7,333 bases of DNA. Source: Dialister sp. GTDB taxonomy: Bacteria; Bacillota; Negativicutes; Veillonellales; Dialisteraceae. The notes beneath the pieces were generated by a model. That model saw nothing but the letters and a program-made list of their open reading frames with translations, was not told where the DNA came from and ran no database searches. Each line of letters opens with the position of its first letter. The stretch's first letter is position 1. This document shows positions 4,131-7,333 of the stretch, one piece after another. The stretch is taken from the NCBI GenBank assembly GCA_022722495.1, contig JAIJLI010000096.1, positions 1 to 7,333 on the forward strand, in the 5' to 3' direction. A program made the position numbers and the translations under genes.

Positions 4131-6755
4131 ATGCAGAAAAAGAAATACAGAGTTTATGAACTTGCCAAGGAATTTGGTAAGACAGATAAAGAGGTCATTG
4201 AAATTTTGAAAGTCGGTCATGTCGATGTGACGAACCGTCTCTCCGGCGTGGATGATAATGGCAAGTCCATCCTCGCGCGTCACGTCGCTCAAGAAAAGAA
4301 GAAAGCGGCAAAGCGCCCGGTGATGCGTACCGTCCGTTTTGATCAGGCAGGCCAGCCGAATGGCAAGAAGGGCAATGCCCGCCAGTCCTCCTACTCCTCC
4401 TACTCCACGGAAGAAGCAGCGCCGGCAGAAGCTCCGAAACCAGCTCCGAAGACAGAAGCTCTGCAGAAGGAAGCGCCGAAGGCAGAGCCGATCAAAGCGG
4501 CAGAACGCCCGTCCCGTCCGGCGAGAGAGGCATCCCGTCAGGATGGACGCCGTGACGGAAGAAGAGAAGGCCAGAGACGCGATGGAAGAAGCGAAGGCAG
4601 AAATGATAGAAACGGGGAACGTCGTGACGGGGGAAGCCGCTCTCAGGGGAGAGACGGTCAGAGAAACGATCGTTTGAGCCGCAACGGCGACCGTCCGCAG
4701 GGAGCAAGAAATGGACAGAGTGGCGGCAATGGAAGAAATGATCGTTTCAAGAATGACAGAAACGGTGACCGCCCGAAGACCGATCGTCCGGCTCGTCCGC
4801 AGCGCCCGGCAGCTGCTGCCCCGGCTCCGGTAGAAGAGACCGCGCAGAAGCCGGTCACCAGAAGAGCGGAAAAACCGGCCAAGAAAAAGACGAAGAAGGA
4901 CTGGGAAAGAAGCCGCAGAGAGAAGGAAGGCGGTTCCCTCATGGCTCGTTCTTTGAACCAGAGCAAGAAGAAGAAACACACGAATGAAAAGAAAGTGGCT
5001 GCGTACCCGACAGAAGTCGAGCTGCCGCCGAGCGTCACCGTCAAGGAGCTGGCTGAGCTTTTCGGACGTGAAGTCAGCGAGATCATCAAAGCACTCATGA
5101 TGGACGGAGTCATGGCGACCATCAACCAGAACCTGGACCGCGACACCATCGAGATCCTGGCAGAAGAATTCGGCATCACCCTGATCGAAGCAGAAGCTCC
5201 GGCGGATCCGACCGAGTATATCCCCGCAGAGGATGATCCGCGCTTCCTGAAGCCAAGACCGGCTGTCGTCACCATCATGGGCCACGTCGACCATGGCAAG
5301 ACCACCCTGCTCGATGCCCTTCGTCAGACGAATGTCGCACTCCACGAAGCCGGCGGCATCACCCAGCGCATCGGTGCATACCAGATCCGTTATAAAAATC
5401 ACAAGATCACCTTCCTCGATACCCCGGGCCATGAAGCCTTTACCGCGATGCGCTCCCGCGGTGCGCAGCTGACCGATATCGCTGTCCTCATCGTAGCAGC
5501 CGATGACGGCGTCATGCCGCAGACCATCGAAGCGATCCATCACGCGAAGAATGCCGGTGTACCGATCATGGTCGCGATCAACAAGATCGATAAACCGGGC
5601 GCCAACCCAGACCGTATAAAGGAAGAGCTCGCCAAAGAAGGCCTGCTCGCCGAAGACTGGGGCGGTGATGTCATCATGACACCGATCTCCGCGAAGAAAA
5701 AGATCGGGCTCGATGATCTTTTGGAAAACATCCTCCTCGTTGCTGAAATGCAGGAGCTCAAGGCCAATCCGAACCGCGAAGCATACGGCGTCGTCGTCGA
5801 AGCCCAGCTGGATAAAGGCAGAGGCCCGGTCATGAGCGTCCTTGTCCAGAACGGCACCCTCCATATCGGTGACGGCATCCTGGCCGGCAAGAGCTGGGGC
5901 CGCGTCCGCGCGATGAACAATGAAAACGGCCGCAAGATGAAGAGTGCAGAACCGTCTGTCCCGGTCGAGATCCTCGGCATGGACAGCGTGCCGGAAGCCG
6001 GCGACCACTTCTTCGTCATGGATGAAAAGAAGGCCAGAAATATCGCTGAGATCCGTGCATCCCGTGCGAAGGAAGAGGAACAGAGAAGTGTCCAGAAGGT
6101 CACCCTTGACAACATCTTCGAAAAGATCAAGGAAGGCGAAATGAAGGAACTCGACGTCATCATCAAAGCAGATGTCCAGGGCTCCGTCGAAGCGCTCGTA
6201 CAGTCCCTGCAGGCCATCAAGAGCGAAGAGGTCCGCATCTCCATCGTTCACTCCGCCGTCGGTGCAATCAATGAATCCGATGTCATGCTCGCTTCGGCAT
6301 CGAATGCCCTCATCATCGGCTTTAACGTCCGTCCGGATGCCAATGCACGTGCCATGGCGGAAAAGGACGGCGTCGATGTTCGTCTCTACCGTGTCATCTA
6401 TGACTGCATCGATGATGTCAAGGCGGCGATGGCAGGCATGCTCTCGCCGACCATCCGCGAAGTGGTCCTCGGCCATGCGGAGATCCGTCAGGTCATCCAC
6501 ACACCGAAGGTCATCGTTGCCGGCTCCTACGTGCAGGACGGTAAGATCACCAGCAATTGCCAGCTGCGCCTGATCCGCGACGGCATCGTCATCCATGAAG
6601 GCAAGATCGCATCGCTGCGCCGCTTCAAGGATGACGTGAAGGAAGTCGCTGCCGGCTTCGAATGCGGCATCGCCATCGACAGCTATCGTGACGTCAAAGA
6701 GGGAGACCAGCTGGAATCCTTCGAACTGAAAGAAGAAGCTGCTGAACTGAAATAA
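4131..6755 (+). CDS. infB: Translation initiation factor IF-2
   Basis: IF-2 is the GTPase that brings formyl-Met-tRNA to the 30S subunit and promotes 50S joining. The product is 874 residues. It begins with an IF2_N module (about 1-52), then a long disordered linker (about 55-295), whose stretch 136-220 is built of Arg, Asp, Gly and Asn. A second IF2_N module (about 300-348) precedes the G domain, with G1 GHVDHGKT (384-391), G3 DTPGHE (430-435), G4 NKID (484-487) and G5 SAK (520-522). Domains II-IV follow, including the conserved DVQGSVEAL (681-689) and the C-terminal tRNA-binding barrel (about 775-865, with GxxxECGIAI near 842-849). GGGAGG at 4119-4124 is 6 bases before the ATG. The gene lies in the operon after a structured spacer and is followed by a strong terminator. 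All catalytic motifs are intact. Confidence 0.97.
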   Translation: MQKKKYRVYELAKEFGKTDKEVIEILKVGHVDVTNRLSGVDDNGKSILARHVAQEKKKAAKRPVMRTVRFDQAGQPNGKKGNARQSSYSSYSTEEAAPAEAPKPAPKTEALQKEAPKAEPIKAAERPSRPAREASRQDGRRDGRREGQRRDGRSEGRNDRNGERRDGGSRSQGRDGQRNDRLSRNGDRPQGARNGQSGGNGRNDRFKNDRNGDRPKTDRPARPQRPAAAAPAPVEETAQKPVTRRAEKPAKKKTKKDWERSRREKEGGSLMARSLNQSKKKKHTNEKKVAAYPTEVELPPSVTVKELAELFGREVSEIIKALMMDGVMATINQNLDRDTIEILAEEFGITLIEAEAPADPTEYIPAEDDPRFLKPRPAVVTIMGHVDHGKTTLLDALRQTNVALHEAGGITQRIGAYQIRYKNHKITFLDTPGHEAFTAMRSRGAQLTDIAVLIVAADDGVMPQTIEAIHHAKNAGVPIMVAINKIDKPGANPDRIKEELAKEGLLAEDWGGDVIMTPISAKKKIGLDDLLENILLVAEMQELKANPNREAYGVVVEAQLDKGRGPVMSVLVQNGTLHIGDGILAGKSWGRVRAMNNENGRKMKSAEPSVPVEILGMDSVPEAGDHFFVMDEKKARNIAEIRASRAKEEEQRSVQKVTLDNIFEKIKEGEMKELDVIIKADVQGSVEALVQSLQAIKSEEVRISIVHSAVGAINESDVMLASASNALIIGFNVRPDANARAMAEKDGVDVRLYRVIYDCIDDVKAAMAGMLSPTIREVVLGHAEIRQVIHTPKVIVAGSYVQDGKITSNCQLRLIRDGIVIHEGKIASLRRFKDDVKEVAAGFECGIAIDSYRDVKEGDQLESFELKEEAAELK
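4923..4943 (+). promoter_or_regulatory. Possible internal start for a short IF-2 form
   Basis: AAGGAAGG (4923-4930) lies 10 bases before an in-frame ATG (4941-4943, Met271). Starting there would give a 604-residue IF-2 lacking the first IF2_N module and most of the linker, but keeping the second module and the whole GTPase. Internal in-frame starts producing short IF-2 forms are known in E. coli and B. subtilis. The spacing and the imperfect match make this only a candidate. Confidence 0.35.
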
Positions 6756-6764
6756 TGCGTATAC

Positions 6765-6809
6765 ATCGTTCGCCTTTACAATTTCATAAGGGCGAACGAT
6801 TTTGTTTTG
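6765..6809 (+). terminator. Strong intrinsic terminator after infB
   Basis: ATCGTTCGCC (6765-6774) pairs perfectly with GGCGAACGAT (6791-6800). The stem extends by TTT with AAG (one G-T wobble) to 13 bp, closing a 10-base loop, and TTTTGTTTT follows. It begins 10 bases after the infB stop and should end the operon. Confidence 0.93.
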
Positions 6810-6815
6810 TGGGGT

Positions 6816-6857
6816 GACTAGGGACTAGGAGACTGGAAGACCAGGAGACTACAGACT
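6816..6857. repeat. Heptamer/octamer tract, GACTAGG type
   Basis: GACTAGG GACTAGG AGACTGG AAGACCA GGAGACT ACAGACT run head to tail just after the infB terminator. The word GAC recurs every 7 or 8 bases. It is the same kind of tract as 349-481 (shared words GACTAG and AGACT), but with three one-base slips. Confidence 0.6.
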
Positions 6858-6894
6858 CTCGTATCGTCATTTCGAGCGAAGCGAGAAATCTTTC
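6858..6894. repeat. GTCAT-type interspersed repeat, left arm
   Basis: The core GTCATTTCGAGCGAAGCGAG followed by AAATCTTTC matches the reverse complement of 7156-7191 with only a few differences. Inside it, ATTTC (6869-6873) can pair with GAAAT (6885-6889 region). The motif family GTCAT-nnnn-GAGCGnAGCGA-nnnn-ATCT is one I know as common between genes in unrelated bacteria. Confidence 0.7.
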
Positions 6895-6937
6895 TTGCAG
6901 ACCGCTAAACGAAGGATGTGTGAAAGCAGAAATACGT

Positions 6938-6968
6938 AGCACCAAGGCGTTGTTTCCGTGCCGGTGCT
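6938..6968. repeat. Hairpin in the post-infB gap
   Basis: AGCACC (6938-6943) pairs with GGTGCT (6963-6968), and after a two-base bulge GGC (6946-6948) pairs with GCC (6960-6962). No T-run follows. The rest of 6895-6992 shows no gene, RNA gene or promoter that I can support. Confidence 0.35.
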
Positions 6969-6992
6969 TATGTGATACTGACCGCAGTGCAA

Positions 6993-7153
6993 GGGAAACG
7001 CTGATTAAATCGCAGAGTCAGATTTTACAAGAATTTTTATACATAGCTTCGTCATAACCTTCCTTAAATAGCTCGCTATTCTCGTCAGGTTATTCCTTGC
7101 TATGCATAAAGATTCAAGAGTAAAATCTGACAACGGTTGAATCAGTGTTTCCC
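6993..7153. repeat. ~160-bp palindromic interspersed element, copy 2
   Basis: This is the second copy of the element at 1298-1457, in the same orientation, 161 bases long, with the same GGGAAAC / GTTTCCC ends. Here the inner pairing is better than in copy 1: ATAACCT (7054-7060) pairs with AGGTTAT (7087-7093), and CATAGC with GCTATG. The central AATAG-CTCG-CTATT hairpin is at 7067-7080. The right end has changed at two bases (CGGTTGAATC in place of CGATTTAATC). Flanks CAA on the left and TAG on the right give no target duplication. Confidence 0.8.
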
Positions 7154-7155
7154 TA

Positions 7156-7191
7156 GAAAGATCCCTCGGCTGCGCTCGGGATGACGATACG
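7156..7191. repeat. GTCAT-type interspersed repeat, right arm (inverted)
   Basis: On the minus strand this reads CGTATCGTCAT, CCCGAGCGCAGC, CGAGGGATCTTTC, the inverted partner of 6858-6894. Where the left arm has ATTTC/GAAAT, this copy has ATCCC/GGGAT, so both sides of the short internal dyad have changed together. It begins 3 bases after palindromic element copy 2. Confidence 0.7.
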
Positions 7192-7232
7192 GGAAAGGGA
7201 TACTCCCAGAAAGTTTGAAAGCAGGGATGAGT

Positions 7233-7267
7233 AGCTAGGGATTAGGTGTCGCAAGTGACTAGTGACT
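7233..7267. repeat. Heptamer tract, AGTGACT type
   Basis: AGCTAGG GATTAGG TGTCGCA AGTGACT AGTGACT run in phase. The last two units are identical and match the AGTGACT words found at 377-397. Confidence 0.55.
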
Positions 7268-7293
7268 GGCATGCCAGCTCATGGCATCGCCAT
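7266..7293. repeat. Two small palindromes
   Basis: CTGGCATGCCAG (7266-7277) is a perfect 12-base palindrome overlapping the end of the heptamer tract. ATGGC-ATC-GCCAT (7281-7293) is a perfect small hairpin. No T-run follows and no function is evident. Confidence 0.4.
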
Positions 7294-7317
7294 TATTTAT
7301 GCTTCGCGGCGCATTTC

Positions 7318-7333
7318 GTCATCCTGAGCGGAG
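7318..7333. repeat. GTCAT-type repeat, cut by the window edge
   Basis: GTCATCCTGAGCGGAG matches the start of the repeat at 6866 onward in the same orientation and continues beyond the window. If complete, the dyad seen in the other copies predicts AGGAT shortly past the edge. Confidence 0.5.

Noticed and set aside
4106..4134. TTGACA (4106-4111) as a promoter for infB
   Set aside because: The -10 position at 17-base spacing reads TTATGC and overlaps the start codon; a leaderless promoter is unlikely given the good ribosome site.
4101..6596. Very long open frame on the minus strand opposite infB
   Set aside because: It is the mirror of infB codon bias (few stop-generating codons in that register), its product is low-complexity without family motifs, and infB on the plus strand is certain.

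Overview
The window looks like a chromosomal segment of a low-GC-phylum Gram-positive-type bacterium, most plausibly a Negativicute (Dialister/Megasphaera-like). The gene order rimP-nusA-ylxR-ylxQ-infB is the Firmicutes order (ylxR and ylxQ are absent from the E. coli version). NusA lacks the C-terminal acidic-repeat domains seen in enterics. The placement within Negativicutes rests on overall protein flavour and on the style of the intergenic repeats, so it is an inference.

Layout. Bases 1-341 hold the 3' end of a lytic transglycosylase (SLT domain). A 177-base gap made of degenerate 7-base repeats follows. Bases 519-1220 encode a 233-residue soluble protein that I do not recognise. Bases 1221-1550 carry no gene: a heptamer tract, a ~160-base palindromic element, a GC-rich hairpin and a perfect AACCCTG heptamer array. 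An extended -10 promoter at 1575-1583 starts a leader of about 200 bases with a short intrinsic terminator and a possible branched structure. The translation/transcription operon follows: rimP (1789-2262), nusA (2283-3422, GTG start), ylxR/rnpM (3419-3685), ylxQ (3678-4004) and infB (4131-6755). YlxR overlaps NusA by 4 bases and YlxQ overlaps YlxR by 8. A 126-base spacer with strong hairpin potential separates ylxQ from infB. A strong intrinsic terminator (6765-6809) closes the operon directly after infB, so rbfA, often next in this cluster, is not co-transcribed here through readthrough-free transcription. Bases 6810-7333 carry no gene: another heptamer tract, a second copy of the ~160-base palindrome lying between inverted copies of a GTCAT-type repeat, another heptamer tract, small palindromes and a cut-off third GTCAT-type repeat.

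How it works together. RimP matures the 30S subunit, NusA controls pausing/termination, YlxR and YlxQ are small RNA-binding proteins, and IF2 loads initiator tRNA: the operon couples transcription and translation start-up. The promoter-proximal terminator fits feedback control by NusA, as known in B. subtilis and E. coli.

The genes themselves are ordinary. The unusual content is between them: a heptanucleotide repeat family with drifting sequence, a two-copy palindromic element, and the fact that both copies sit inside inverted pairs of other repeats.
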